From Methylobacter sp. (GTDB lineage Bacteria > Pseudomonadota > Gammaproteobacteria > Methylococcales > Methylomonadaceae): a DNA stretch of 49,770 nt. The position numbers and the translations under genes are program-made. The notes below the pieces were generated by a model. That model was not told where the DNA came from. It made no database searches and saw only the letters and a program-made list of their open reading frames with translations. Below, piece after piece: positions 7,470-17,311 of this stretch. Location: NCBI GenBank assembly GCA_030699385.1, contig JAUYMY010000042.1, positions 1-49,770 on the forward strand. The letters run 5' to 3'. How positions within the stretch are numbered: the first letter of the stretch is position 1; each line of letters starts with the position of its first letter.

Positions 7470-8927
7470 ATGCAAAATTTACCGATAAAACTCTACCGTG
7501 CCGCACAAGTCAGGGAGCTGGATCGTATTGCCATTGAGGAATACGGTATTCCCGGCTTTGAATTAATGCATCAGGCGGGCACTGAAGTGTTCCTGCGCTT
7601 GATAGCACAATGGCCGGAAGCTCGATCCGTAGCGGTTTTTTGCGGTTCCGGCAACAATGCGGGCGATGGCTATATTATTGCCGGCCTAGTGTTGGCGGCG
7701 GGTTTGAGTGTCCGTGTTTATACGTTATCAGATCCGGCACAGCTCACAGGCGATGCGCTGATGGCTTATCAATATTATAAGGGTATCGTCACGTCATTTC
7801 AGGCCGGGCAGGTCGTTAATGCCGAGGTGTTGGTTGATGCGCTGTTCGGCACCGGGCTGGATCGGCCTGTCACCGGGCTTTACGCGGAAGCGATACAGGC
7901 GATTAATGCCCATCCGGCACCAGTCATTGCGGTGGATATTCCTTCGGGTTTACAGGCCGATACCGGCAGTGTGATGGGTTGCGCAGTTAAGGCGGCGTAT
8001 ACGGTCACTTTTATCGGTCTAAAACAAGGCTTGTTTACCGGTCAGGCGGCCGATTATTGCGGCGAAATTTTCTATGCCCAGCTGACAGTGCCGGATGAGG
8101 CGCTGGCAAGCGTCAATGCCTCGGCGACGCGTGTGCTTAAAGCTCCGTTACCGCGCCGTGGCCGTTGTGTGCATAAAGGCAATTGCGGTCATGTTTTAAT
8201 TGTCGGCGGTGATCTGGGTTATTCCGGTGCTGCCAAAATGGCGAGCGAGGCGGCGTTGCGCGTTGGCGCCGGTTTGGTCAGTCTGGCGACACGCGCCGAA
8301 CATGCCATGCTGATGAATCTGAACCGGCCGGAGTTAATGTGTCATGGCGTGGAAACCGCCAAGCAGCTGGCTGTCTTGCTGGCTAAAGCCGATGTGGTGC
8401 TGATCGGGCCGGGCTTGGGGCAGGGCGCTTGGGCAACCGCGTTATTTAATGCAGCCATCAGTGCTGGAAAACCGATGGTCATTGATGCCGATGGGCTGAA
8501 TTTGTTGGCCGCTAAACCGGCAACGCAAGCGAACTGGATTTTAACGCCGCATCCCGGCGAAGCGGCGCGTTTGTTAAACTGCCAGACTGCCGACATAGAG
8601 CAAGACCGCTTTGCCGCCGCTTTGTCTATTCAGGCCAAATACGGCGGGGTGGCCATTGTTAAAGGCGCGGGCACCCTCATCGCCTTTGAGCAGCAGCTTT
8701 GGCTGTCCAATACCGGCAATCCGGGCATGGCTTCAGGCGGCATGGGCGATGTGTTGGCGGGTGCGATTGCCGGTTTGCTGGCGCAAGGTTTATCGTTGCC
8801 GGATGCCGCGCAGCAAGGCGTTTATAATCACGGCCTGGCTGCCGATTTAGCCGCTGCAACAGACGGTGAAAGAGGGTTGTTGGCCAGTGATTTAATGCCT
8901 TATCTTAGGCAATTGGTTCAGGGTTGA
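7470..8927 (+). CDS. nnr: Bifunctional NAD(P)H-hydrate epimerase / ADP-dependent dehydratase
   Basis: Repairs damaged (hydrated) NADH and NADPH: the N-terminal YjeF_N domain epimerises R-hydrate to S-hydrate, and the C-terminal ribokinase-like domain dehydrates the S form with ADP. Residues 59-67 hold the signature GSGNNAGDG. The C-terminal part shows ADP/substrate motifs LTPHPGE and GNPGMASGGMGDVLAG. The 485-residue length is right for the fused form. The usual downstream partner tsaE is not present. It is divergent from queG with a spacer of about 70 bases. Confidence 0.95.
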   Translation: MQNLPIKLYRAAQVRELDRIAIEEYGIPGFELMHQAGTEVFLRLIAQWPEARSVAVFCGSGNNAGDGYIIAGLVLAAGLSVRVYTLSDPAQLTGDALMAYQYYKGIVTSFQAGQVVNAEVLVDALFGTGLDRPVTGLYAEAIQAINAHPAPVIAVDIPSGLQADTGSVMGCAVKAAYTVTFIGLKQGLFTGQAADYCGEIFYAQLTVPDEALASVNASATRVLKAPLPRRGRCVHKGNCGHVLIVGGDLGYSGAAKMASEAALRVGAGLVSLATRAEHAMLMNLNRPELMCHGVETAKQLAVLLAKADVVLIGPGLGQGAWATALFNAAISAGKPMVIDADGLNLLAAKPATQANWILTPHPGEAARLLNCQTADIEQDRFAAALSIQAKYGGVAIVKGAGTLIAFEQQLWLSNTGNPGMASGGMGDVLAGAIAGLLAQGLSLPDAAQQGVYNHGLAADLAAATDGERGLLASDLMPYLRQLVQG

Positions 8928-9008
8928 TGAAGGTTAAAGGGCGATGGAAACTATGCCATTTGGCTTCTTTAAGGGGTGTTGTATTTATTAATTAATCGAG
9001 GGTACATT

Positions 9009-9797
9009 TTGGAAAGCATCATCCGTTTAAGCGCCGCGTTAGGCATTTTTTGCATCATGATAATCTGGGAATATGTGCAGCCCAGACGAGTCCAGCGGGT
9101 CGCCCGCAAGCAACGTTGGCCGGTTAATTTAGGGCTTGCTGCGTTTAATGTCGGCGTTATGCGCCTGACCTTTGGCAGCTTGGCCTATTTAAGTGCGGTG
9201 AGTGCCGCAGATCACGGTTACGGTTTGCTCAATCAATGGCCGGTCGGCGAATGGCTGTCTATTATCGTCACTGTGCTGTTGCTTGATTTTGCCATTTACT
9301 GCCAGCATATCGTGTCACACAAATGGCCGTTGTTATGGCGTTTGCATCAAGTGCATCATACCGATTTGGAATTCGACGCCACCACCGCAGTGCGTTTCCA
9401 TCCGTTGGAAATCATGATTTCGATGGTGTACAAAGTGCTGTGCATTGTGCTAATCGGCGCCAATCCGTGGGCGGTAATTGCTTTTGAGATTATCCTGAAC
9501 GGCGCGGCAACGTTTAATCACAGCAACATCAATATTCCGCCAGCCATCGATAAAAAATTGCGCTGGCTGCTGATTACGCCGGACATGCATCGCATCCATC
9601 ATTCGACCGTTCCGACCGAAACCGACAGCAATTACGGCTTTTCCATTTCCTGCTGGGATAGACTGTGCAGAACCTATGTTGACCAACCCCTGCAGCCGCA
9701 AACGACGATGGCAATTGGTTTAAAGCCGTTTCGCCAGCAACAGGAATTGGGTTTTGTGCGCTTATTATTGCTGCCTTTTAAGGCGCTGCGAAAATAG
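9009..9797 (+). CDS. Sterol desaturase / fatty acid hydroxylase family membrane protein
   Basis: The product is a diiron membrane oxygenase of the fatty acid hydroxylase superfamily (262 residues). The His clusters that bind iron are all visible in order: QHIVSH, HQVHH, RFHPLE, FNHSN and DMHRIHH. Several hydrophobic helices precede and separate them. I chose the TTG at 9009 because GAGGG lies 7 bases upstream; an in-frame GTG at 8976 would overlap its own purine-rich site. The substrate cannot be read from sequence. Members act on sterols, carotenoids, alkyl-glycerols or fatty acids, and Methylococcales do make sterols and hopanoids. It lies downstream of nnr but separated from it by about 80 bases. 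Confidence 0.85.
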   Translation: MESIIRLSAALGIFCIMIIWEYVQPRRVQRVARKQRWPVNLGLAAFNVGVMRLTFGSLAYLSAVSAADHGYGLLNQWPVGEWLSIIVTVLLLDFAIYCQHIVSHKWPLLWRLHQVHHTDLEFDATTAVRFHPLEIMISMVYKVLCIVLIGANPWAVIAFEIILNGAATFNHSNINIPPAIDKKLRWLLITPDMHRIHHSTVPTETDSNYGFSISCWDRLCRTYVDQPLQPQTTMAIGLKPFRQQQELGFVRLLLLPFKALRK

Positions 9798-9829
9798 CCC
9801 AGTGAAAAAAACGATTAACTGCCATAACG

Positions 9830-10312
9830 TCAAAAAAACAACCACATACCCTCAAGCGCGCTGGCTACCGTTTGCGCTCTGATTTTCCGGCGGTTGCCTG
9901 AAAATTGCTTTTTAACCACATTGGTTTTGCCGTATTTATCCGCCCAGGCGATAAATACGGTACCGACCGGTTTCTCTGGCGTTCCGCCATCGGGGCCTGC
10001 TATGCCGGTCACCGCAACCGCAACATCAGCCGCGCTATGCGTTAAGGCGCCTGTCGCCATTTCTGTTGCAGTCTCGGCGCTCACCGCGCCATATTTTTCT
10101 AATGTTTGCGCACTGACGCCCAACATTTGCATTTTCGCGGCATTGCTGTAAGTGATAAAGCCCCGGTCAAACCACGCCGAACTCCCCGCTATATCGGTAA
10201 TGCTTTGCGCAATCCAGCCGCCGGTGCAAGATTCCGCTGTGGCTAAGGTATTGCCGTTGGCTTTTAATAAACGCCCCAGTTGTTCGGACAGTTTAAATAA
10301 TTCTGAGTCCAT
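9830..10312 (-). CDS. pncC: Nicotinamide-nucleotide amidohydrolase (PncC/CinA C-terminal family)
   Basis: Hydrolyses nicotinamide mononucleotide to nicotinate mononucleotide for NAD recycling. The 160-residue product is the stand-alone CinA C-terminal domain: AESCTGG at 26-32, then GVSAQTLEKYGAVS and VTGIAGPDGGTPEKPVGTVF. Two NAD-related genes (nnr and pncC) within 3 kb may be coincidental. It lies 32 bases downstream of the gene encoding the HMA/TauE-type membrane protein on the same strand, so the two may be cotranscribed. Confidence 0.93.
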   Translation of the reverse strand: MDSELFKLSEQLGRLLKANGNTLATAESCTGGWIAQSITDIAGSSAWFDRGFITYSNAAKMQMLGVSAQTLEKYGAVSAETATEMATGALTHSAADVAVAVTGIAGPDGGTPEKPVGTVFIAWADKYGKTNVVKKQFSGNRRKIRAQTVASALEGMWLFF

Positions 10313-10344
10313 GATGTGATCGGATAAAACAGGCTGATGAGAAA

Positions 10345-11385
10345 TTAATGCAAAGGCTGCATGGTTTGATGACCCATTGCAGGCATCGGGCTGCCTTTCA
10401 GCAGCATCATGCCGCGTTGAGCCATCATCAATCCCATTGCTATCACCAAGATTCCCGATACTTTGACCAACTGCCGCATGGCGGCGTGTGACAGCAAACT
10501 GGCAAATAGGCCGAATCCCAGTAAGGGTAACAAGGTGCCCAGACCGAACATCAACAAAATCATGCCGCCCTGAACCGGATCACCGCTACCGGCCGCCATC
10601 ACGTACATAGCTTGTAGCGGGCCGCAACCTAAGAGCAAGCCGCTTAATAAACCCGTGCGCAAAGCACTGCGCGCTGGTTTACGCAATTCATTGGCGACAG
10701 TCCGGTTGACTGTTTTGGGCATACGCAAGCTAAAGCGGCGCAAAAATGCAAATACGTTGAGCATTTTCAGGCCATAAATCAGCAAAAATAAGCTGGCTGC
10801 CAGCGCTACGCCACCGCGAATTTGCGGGGTAATGGCGATGCTAGCGCCCAGCAAACCAAAGCCGGCGCCGATCGCGGTATAGGATAAAGTTTTGCCGAAG
10901 GCATAACTCAAATGCGCCAATAATTGGCGCGTTTTAGACTTGGCGCTATCGGTATAAGCGACGACAAAGCTGCCGCACATGCCGATGCAATGAAAGCCGG
11001 TCAAAAAGCCTATGCCCAATAACACAGCATAATTCATCTGCGGCTTGATTTGTTGCATCACCGCTGGCATCAGGCTTTTACCCCAAAAGGCCAAGCCGCC
11101 GACCAACAGCAGCAAGACTAAAAAAATCAGCCCGCGTTTGATGTTGACCGACATTGTCGGCGTAACCACCACTTCGGCAACTGCATATCCTTTAGCTTCT
11201 ATGCACTGGCGAATACGCGCTTCGTCAATCAGCGTCTCGTCATATTCAACATCCAGCAATGCTGTGCTGTAACTGGCTGTGCTGCTATAGACGCCGGGTA
11301 AGGCACTCAGCGCTTCATCGAGGACAGCCTCACAGCCGGTACAATGCATACCATCGATTTTTAACTGTAGGCTACTGATCGTCAT
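10345..11385 (-). CDS. HMA domain fused to DsbD/TauE-like membrane protein, probable copper handling
   Basis: Residues 1-70 form a heavy-metal-associated ferredoxin-like domain with GMHCTGC at 12-18. After a linker there are six or more membrane helices beginning near residue 84, with the family hallmark GFHCIGMCG at 130-138 (DsbD_2 / UreH-like group), and a Met-rich tail (MAQRGMMLLKGSPMPAMGHQ). Relatives with this architecture sit beside cbb3 oxidase and copper ATPase genes and are thought to move copper for oxidase assembly. For a methanotroph whose sMMO is controlled by copper this is relevant, though no such neighbour is in view. The HMA Cys pair is intact. Confidence 0.8.
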   Translation of the reverse strand: MTISSLQLKIDGMHCTGCEAVLDEALSALPGVYSSTASYSTALLDVEYDETLIDEARIRQCIEAKGYAVAEVVVTPTMSVNIKRGLIFLVLLLLVGGLAFWGKSLMPAVMQQIKPQMNYAVLLGIGFLTGFHCIGMCGSFVVAYTDSAKSKTRQLLAHLSYAFGKTLSYTAIGAGFGLLGASIAITPQIRGGVALAASLFLLIYGLKMLNVFAFLRRFSLRMPKTVNRTVANELRKPARSALRTGLLSGLLLGCGPLQAMYVMAAGSGDPVQGGMILLMFGLGTLLPLLGFGLFASLLSHAAMRQLVKVSGILVIAMGLMMAQRGMMLLKGSPMPAMGHQTMQPLH

Positions 11386-11406
11386 TTCGCGCTCCCTGAT
11401 AAAGTA

Positions 11407-11474
11407 ATTTCCCGAAAAGGATATAGCAAAAATTGTCCACGAAAGGCACGAAAAACACGAAAATTTCGTGGCTT
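11407..11474. repeat. MITE-like CACGAAA element, truncated copy C
   Basis: It starts with ATTTCCCGAAAAGG and continues AATTGTCCACGAAA..CACGAAAATTTCGTGGC. This equals the reverse complement of the right end plus core of the full copies, and it then breaks off. Confidence 0.55.
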
Positions 11475-11519
11475 ATATTAGATTGTTGTCATTAATAGAA
11501 CTCGGCAATTGCTCCTGCA

Positions 11520-11545
11520 TCGCCTAAAGCGCCTACTTCTGGTGC
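11520..11545. repeat. Short TCGCCTAAAG.GCCTACTTNTGGTG unit, copy 2
   Basis: Similar units lie inside other repeats at 6216-6241 and 19888-19912. This one lies just left of the CACGGAT copy C. Confidence 0.55.
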
Positions 11546-11569
11546 TCTACCTTCTGCATCCCTGCAGTC

Positions 11570-11702
11570 GACGGATGGCACGGATAGGACGGATTTACAC
11601 AGATTTTTTTAGAATGCGCTGTGCTTTTATCAGTGATTATCCGTTTGATCCGTTTCATCCGTGTTCTGTTTAGTCATTTTTAACAGTCTCTGAGTAGTTA
11701 CA
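11570..11702. repeat. CACGGAT-family repeat, copy C (inverted)
   Basis: Read on the minus strand it begins TAACTACTCAGAGA and contains CAGAACACGGATGAAACGGA, ATAATCACTGATAAAAGCAC and AAAAAAATCTGTGTAAATCC, in the same order as copies B and D. Confidence 0.7.
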
Positions 11703-11738
11703 GATTGTTTCAGTTAAGAAAAACTTGAACATCGAGTA

Positions 11739-12581
11739 TTACAATCCGGCTTGATTAAACAGCGGTTCCAGTGAGCCTAAATCGACTATGCCCGGGCCGA
11801 AGCTACCGCCGGTGACAAAGACATGGCCGTCTTTAATACCGACATAAATACCGGTTGCGGGATAAAAGCGGGCGTAATAACCCAATATTTCAAAAGACGC
11901 TTCACGACTCGGAAACAGATCGGGGAAACTCAGCTCCGCCCAATCAAATAAGCGATCAGCCCGGCCTCTATCAAGCCCTACTGGCTCGGATGCTCCACCG
12001 GCAAATTGAACGGTGACTTTAATACGGTTATCGTAACCGGTCGGACTGGCCGGATGGGTGCAGCTTGGCATACTGCCCATACCGTAAAAATGGCACATCG
12101 AACCTTGTAAACTTAGCCAAATATTGTTTTCGTCAAAACGCACCAGATTGCGGTCGAAGCCAAACGGGGCAAAAGCATCATCAACACTGATGCCGACGAT
12201 AGGCGGCAACTGGCCTTGACTGTCTTGAAAATGAAAACCGGTCGATGTCATGTACATATAATCGACTTGGTCGCCTAAGGTACGGATGCGAATAGGCGCA
12301 AATTCCAGCGTAATCGTATCCTGGTTAAAATCGATATCCCATGCATCGGCGGTACCGCCACCGGCGACACGAAAATCGGCCAGATCAGGGTTTACAGCAT
12401 TACTGGCGGTTACTAAGCGGCTATCGGTGAAACCTAATTCACTTTCCCCTGGCGTGTTACTCGCCCAGGTCGGCGAAGTGACGAGCACTGTTTTGCCATC
12501 AAAAGCCGCCTGCGCTGCAGTCGGCACGGTCATGGCTAAAGCCAAGGTCAGCCCATAAATAGTTCGAATTGATTGCTTCAT
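11739..12581 (-). CDS. Exported protein with C-terminal LFDWAE/YVGI module
   Basis: This 280-residue product has a signal peptide (cleavage after A-Q-A, about residue 25). Residues 30-195 are beta-rich, and a DNRIKVTVQF strand is followed by a short linker. Residues 208-280 carry the same module as the protein at 297-1463: ADRLFDWAE..FPDLF, YYARFYPATGIYVGI, then DLG....LFNQAGL. In one protein the module is N-terminal, in the other C-terminal, so it behaves as a mobile domain. The ATG is preceded by AAGGA at a good distance. No catalytic motif is apparent, and the function is unknown. Confidence 0.7.
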   Translation of the reverse strand: MKQSIRTIYGLTLALAMTVPTAAQAAFDGKTVLVTSPTWASNTPGESELGFTDSRLVTASNAVNPDLADFRVAGGGTADAWDIDFNQDTITLEFAPIRIRTLGDQVDYMYMTSTGFHFQDSQGQLPPIVGISVDDAFAPFGFDRNLVRFDENNIWLSLQGSMCHFYGMGSMPSCTHPASPTGYDNRIKVTVQFAGGASEPVGLDRGRADRLFDWAELSFPDLFPSREASFEILGYYARFYPATGIYVGIKDGHVFVTGGSFGPGIVDLGSLEPLFNQAGL

Positions 12582-12672
12582 AAGATGTCCTTAGGTTGTT
12601 AATTGATCGTTATTTTCAGGCAAAACTGAAAATCAAAAAACTAAAATTTTCTATTTCAAACCGTTGCCGGTT

Positions 12673-12705
12673 AGACCTTCCAGGTTTTAAAAACCTGGAA
12701 GGTCT
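12673..12705. repeat. AGACC[T/G]TCCAGG palindrome, copy 3
   Basis: A 33-bp palindrome (AGACCTTCCAGG, TTTTAAAAA, CCTGGAAGGTCT) just downstream of the gene ending at 12724. It may help end transcription there, but copies elsewhere are not consistently at gene ends. Confidence 0.75.
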
Positions 12706-12723
12706 GCATAGCGCAAATGTAAC

Positions 12724-13446
12724 TTAATGGGCGTGTACAACGGCTGCTGTGTCTGTAAGCACAGGCACAGGCATTGCACCCGCCTCAACGCGTATCGGTG
12801 CAGGCTCAGTGGTCAATTTAGCGCGGTAACCATGACGGCCATTAAAACACGCGTCAGTTGATTGGCAATGCGCTGCATTCAACCCTGCAATAGCTACTGA
12901 ATATTGACCTGGCTCCAACAGCATTTTATAGCTGATTGCCTTTTTTCCAGCGGCATCTTCGGTATATTTCAAGAAGTTGATCTTGGCCGAAAAATTACCT
13001 TTCGGGTTATACATGTGTCCAACTTCGGTAGTGTTATCAATGCCTTGATAAATAGACGAAGCCGGGTACAACGACGCGCCTGCTAATAGGTCTGTCGTCA
13101 CATTAGTTTCAGAATTGAAAGTGGTGTAATGCACACCTGATTGCGCCGCTATTTCGACGGTCAATAAAGCAGGTTCGGTTAAAGTTAACTCAACCCAGTC
13201 GGTGAAATGCGTCCAGCCTTTCAATGGCTCCTCCTGAGCCGGTTCAGAGGCGCTTTTAGCGCCGACATGGCGTACTAATTCAGCGCTATCGTGATCGCCT
13301 AAAGTCACTTTCCAAGGGTATCTAATGACTGCACCAGTACCCGGCGCATATTTAATGTCCGCGCTATCGTTCGCATACAGATTACCCGCAGAGAACAATA
13401 ACGCCGCAGAACCCAATATTTTTACAAGTGTTGTTGATTTCATCAT
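12724..13446 (-). CDS. Exported protein, tandem paralogue 2 (VRHVGAKS family)
   Basis: The 240-residue product has a signal peptide cleaved near residue 25 (NLYA-N). It is paralogous to the gene just upstream (13496-14182). Both share AE[L/F]VRHVGAKS..EPA, then GW.H.[F/T]DWV.L.L, then GV.YTT....., and near the C-terminus C[F/Y]NGRHGY.AKLT.EP. The two Cys of the C-terminal motif (C-x5-6-C[FY]NGRHGY) are conserved and could pair. The C-terminal tail ends with VVHAH. I recognise no family; the even strand pattern suggests a beta sandwich. The 49-base gap between the paralogues suggests an operon. Confidence 0.7.
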   Translation of the reverse strand: MMKSTTLVKILGSAALLFSAGNLYANDSADIKYAPGTGAVIRYPWKVTLGDHDSAELVRHVGAKSASEPAQEEPLKGWTHFTDWVELTLTEPALLTVEIAAQSGVHYTTFNSETNVTTDLLAGASLYPASSIYQGIDNTTEVGHMYNPKGNFSAKINFLKYTEDAAGKKAISYKMLLEPGQYSVAIAGLNAAHCQSTDACFNGRHGYRAKLTTEPAPIRVEAGAMPVPVLTDTAAVVHAH

Positions 13447-13495
13447 TTATCTAATCTCTTTATCAATTAAAAGCGTAATTGCCCTACAAGAAAAC

Positions 13496-14182
13496 TTACT
13501 GGCTACCTGCAGGAACAGGTTCTGCGGTTAATTTTGCGATATAGCCGTGGCGGCCGTTATAACAAGGCTGTTCAGGCGTGCAATACAATGCGCTAACGCT
13601 GCCAATGTTAATGGAATAATGGCCCGCAGGAAGGATTAAGCGGGTTTTAGCCGAGCGTTTAGCTTCGCTACCGTGTTGACCGACTTGATCGTAAGCGGCC
13701 GTTATCCAGTCCAGCTGCGCTGCCCAAAAGTTACCTAATGGATTAAAGCTATGAATTTCGGTTGAGGTATCATCCCAGCCTTTATAAACCGCAAAACCAG
13801 GGAAATAGCCTTGGCCGGCGGTCAGTTGTGAAACCTTGCCTTCAGCATCGACCGTGGTGTATTGAACGCCGCGTTGATTGTTGAGTTCAATGGTTAATAA
13901 GGTTTCTTGCGGCAAATCTAAAGCGACCCAATCTGAGGTATGCTGCCAGCCAATTTCAGGAGCAGCATTTGCCGGCTCATACGAACTTTTAGCGCCAACA
14001 TGGCGAACAAATTCCGCAGTTACCGCCGTGTCAGTGGGATTTAACAACATGGCGACAGTCCATTCATAGCCAATGCCGACATCGGGTGCAGGATCCGAAA
14101 AGCTCACCGTGCTGGCGGAAAATGCCGCTGATGAAAGCATTAAAGCGCCGGTTCCGGCTATGGCTGCTACTTTTTTTATCAT
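13496..14182 (-). CDS. Exported protein, tandem paralogue 1 (VRHVGAKS family)
   Basis: The 228-residue product has a signal peptide (cleavage near A-F-S-A, residue 22). It shares the full motif set of its neighbour at 12724-13446: VRHVGAKS, a GW..TSDWV strand, GVQYTTV, a pair of Cys before YNGRHGYIAKLTAEPVP. AGAGGA precedes the ATG. It appears to be the first gene of the pair, with a roughly 480-base control region to its right that contains a long inverted repeat (14408-14453). Duplication plus a long control region suggests a regulated, abundant envelope protein, but that is inference. Confidence 0.7.
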   Translation of the reverse strand: MIKKVAAIAGTGALMLSSAAFSASTVSFSDPAPDVGIGYEWTVAMLLNPTDTAVTAEFVRHVGAKSSYEPANAAPEIGWQHTSDWVALDLPQETLLTIELNNQRGVQYTTVDAEGKVSQLTAGQGYFPGFAVYKGWDDTSTEIHSFNPLGNFWAAQLDWITAAYDQVGQHGSEAKRSAKTRLILPAGHYSINIGSVSALYCTPEQPCYNGRHGYIAKLTAEPVPAGSQ

Positions 14183-14407
14183 TACTAAAAATCCTCTTAG
14201 GTTAATTACAGCGCCATTTTGTATGACTCAAAATGACCTATTCATGGTATGTCGCTGTTGATGTTCGGCTATTACAGTGAACATCCCGCACTACTCACAT
14301 TAAATATGTGGCATGTTTAATGCCAGTCCTCTGTAACGCATTAATTATCAGTTTATTAGAGCTTACTTATGAAAAACAAGGTGCTAAAAACAGCTGGTTT
14401 TATAATT

Positions 14408-14453
14408 AAACTGTGTTATTTAACGCGGTTTAATGCGTGATATAACACAGTTT
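14408..14453. promoter_or_regulatory. Wide inverted repeat AAACTGTGTTAT ... ATAACACAGTTT
   Basis: Twelve-base perfect arms are separated by 22 bases (TTAACGCGGTTTAATGCGTG within). It lies about 230 bases upstream of the first VRHVGAKS gene. It could be a regulator binding site or a cruciform; no regulator gene is adjacent. Confidence 0.4.
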
Positions 14454-14592
14454 TGAATTGGGCTGTTGCGCTAAAGCCAGGTAACTTCGCATTTTATGCG
14501 ATTTTGGCGGTGTTGAGTGATGATAGCCAAATAGTTTTAAGGTGGGCGTCAGTTATCCCCAAAGTCTGTGGATAAGTCTGTTTTTAATCTGT

Positions 14593-14620
14593 AAAAATAG
14601 CTCTCAAGTGGGCTATTTTT
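14593..14620 (-). terminator. Terminator after the N-ATPase gene remnant
   Basis: AAAAATAGC and GCTATTTTT form a 9-bp stem around a 10-base loop and, on the minus strand, run into further T residues. It lies 56 bases after atpR, showing that the four-gene unit has its own end. Confidence 0.65.
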
Positions 14621-14675
14621 CTGGCGTTATCTCAAATTGAACAAAAACTGGTCATTTATTTAAACTATGCCGTCA

Positions 14676-14957
14676 TCAATCCTGTCGAGGCAACGCCGCA
14701 ATGCGTCGTACCCAGATAAACCGCGCCAAAATAAACCCCGCCAAACTCATTAACGCGTACTGCCAGCCCAAGTTGACGACAGGAAAAAAACCGGCAACGG
14801 CCAGTATATTGCGTATCGTCAGGCTGCCCAACAGCCACAGCGCCTGATGTTTGACCACGGTTAAGCGGCACACGGTTAGCCACAAACCGCCAAAATAGAG
14901 CGCGCCCAATAAGGTACCCCAGATTCCTGCGCCGATAGCGTAAAAACCGTCAATCAT
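14676..14957 (-). CDS. atpR: N-ATPase subunit AtpR
   Basis: The 93-residue product has three predicted membrane helices and the AtpR-like pattern near the N-terminus (GAGIWGTLLGALYFGGLWL) followed by RNILAVAGF and a final IWVRR. AtpR belongs only to N-type (Na+-translocating type) F-ATPase operons, where it is thought to interact with the c-ring. The start at 14957 has GAGGAG upstream and overlaps the end of atpQ. In complete operons it is followed by atpB, atpE, atpF, atpA and atpG. Here a terminator and unrelated genes follow instead. Confidence 0.8.
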   Translation of the reverse strand: MIDGFYAIGAGIWGTLLGALYFGGLWLTVCRLTVVKHQALWLLGSLTIRNILAVAGFFPVVNLGWQYALMSLAGFILARFIWVRRIAALPRQD

Positions 14958-15248
14958 CGCGGCTCTCCTCACCAATCCAGCGCCAGGCATTAACACAGCC
15001 CAACACCACGCCGACGAATAACATCGTCAACGTCCACGACATTTGCCCAGGCCATTGTTTATCCAGCCAAAGTCCCAGGGCAACTCCGGCCAATGTCGGT
15101 ATCATGATTGACCAGCCGATTAAGCCGAACAAACCCAAGCCAAACCAGACGTTACGCGATTTGTCCTGACGCGCCTTGAGTTTCCGCCTAGCTTGCCGCT
15201 CAACGGTCTGGGTAAAATCGGTTTTATGTTTGTATTCCGGCATTGGCA

Positions 15249-15249
<1 letters not shown>
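14950..15249 (-). CDS. atpQ: N-ATPase subunit AtpQ (AtpI-like)
   Basis: The 99-residue product has a charged N-terminal helix (about 1-34, rich in Lys, Arg and Gln) and two membrane helices with the AtpI-like pattern GWSIMIPTLAGVALGLWLDK and LFVGVVLGCVNAWRWI. It sits in the N-ATPase order D-C-Q-R. Its ATG overlaps the stop of atpC (TAATG), so the genes are tightly coupled. Confidence 0.8.
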
Positions 15250-17173
<1,924 letters not shown>

Positions 17174-17179
17174 TCTTAC

Positions 17180-17210
17180 ATTCAACTCATAAGTGCAATC
17201 GATAATTATC
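17180..17210. repeat. 31-bp dispersed repeat, copy 1
   Basis: The reverse complement GAT[A/G]ATTATCGATTGCACT + TATGAGTTGAAT matches 39686-39716 at 30 of 31 bases. This copy lies upstream of the truncated N-ATPase genes. Confidence 0.7.
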
Positions 17211-17219
17211 TAGCTTCCT

Positions 17220-17255
17220 GGCTTTCGTGGCTAATTGTTTGGGTATATTCTGTGC
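17220..17255. repeat. MITE-like CACGAAA element, right-end fragment D
   Basis: CTTTCGTGGCTAATTGTTTG followed by GGTATATTCTG resembles the right half of the full elements (TTTCGTGGACAATT..TTGG..TGT). Confidence 0.4.
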
Positions 17256-17311
17256 AGCAATTATCCTCTATTTTACCAAATCGCCTGATGGCAATATTTT
17301 AAGTGAACCCC

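Larger units (their letters stand above)
11386..11738. other. Repeat-filled spacer
   Basis: No gene is visible. The spacer holds a truncated MITE-like CACGAAA element (11407-11474), one copy of the short GCCTAAAG.GCCTACT unit (11520-11545) and an inverted CACGGAT element (11570-11702), which nearly fill it. Confidence 0.7.
14183..14675. other. Spacer with inverted repeat and bidirectional hairpin
   Basis: No gene is visible. Toward the paralogue pair it holds a wide inverted repeat (14408-14453), and toward the N-ATPase genes a terminator hairpin (14593-14620). Confidence 0.6.
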
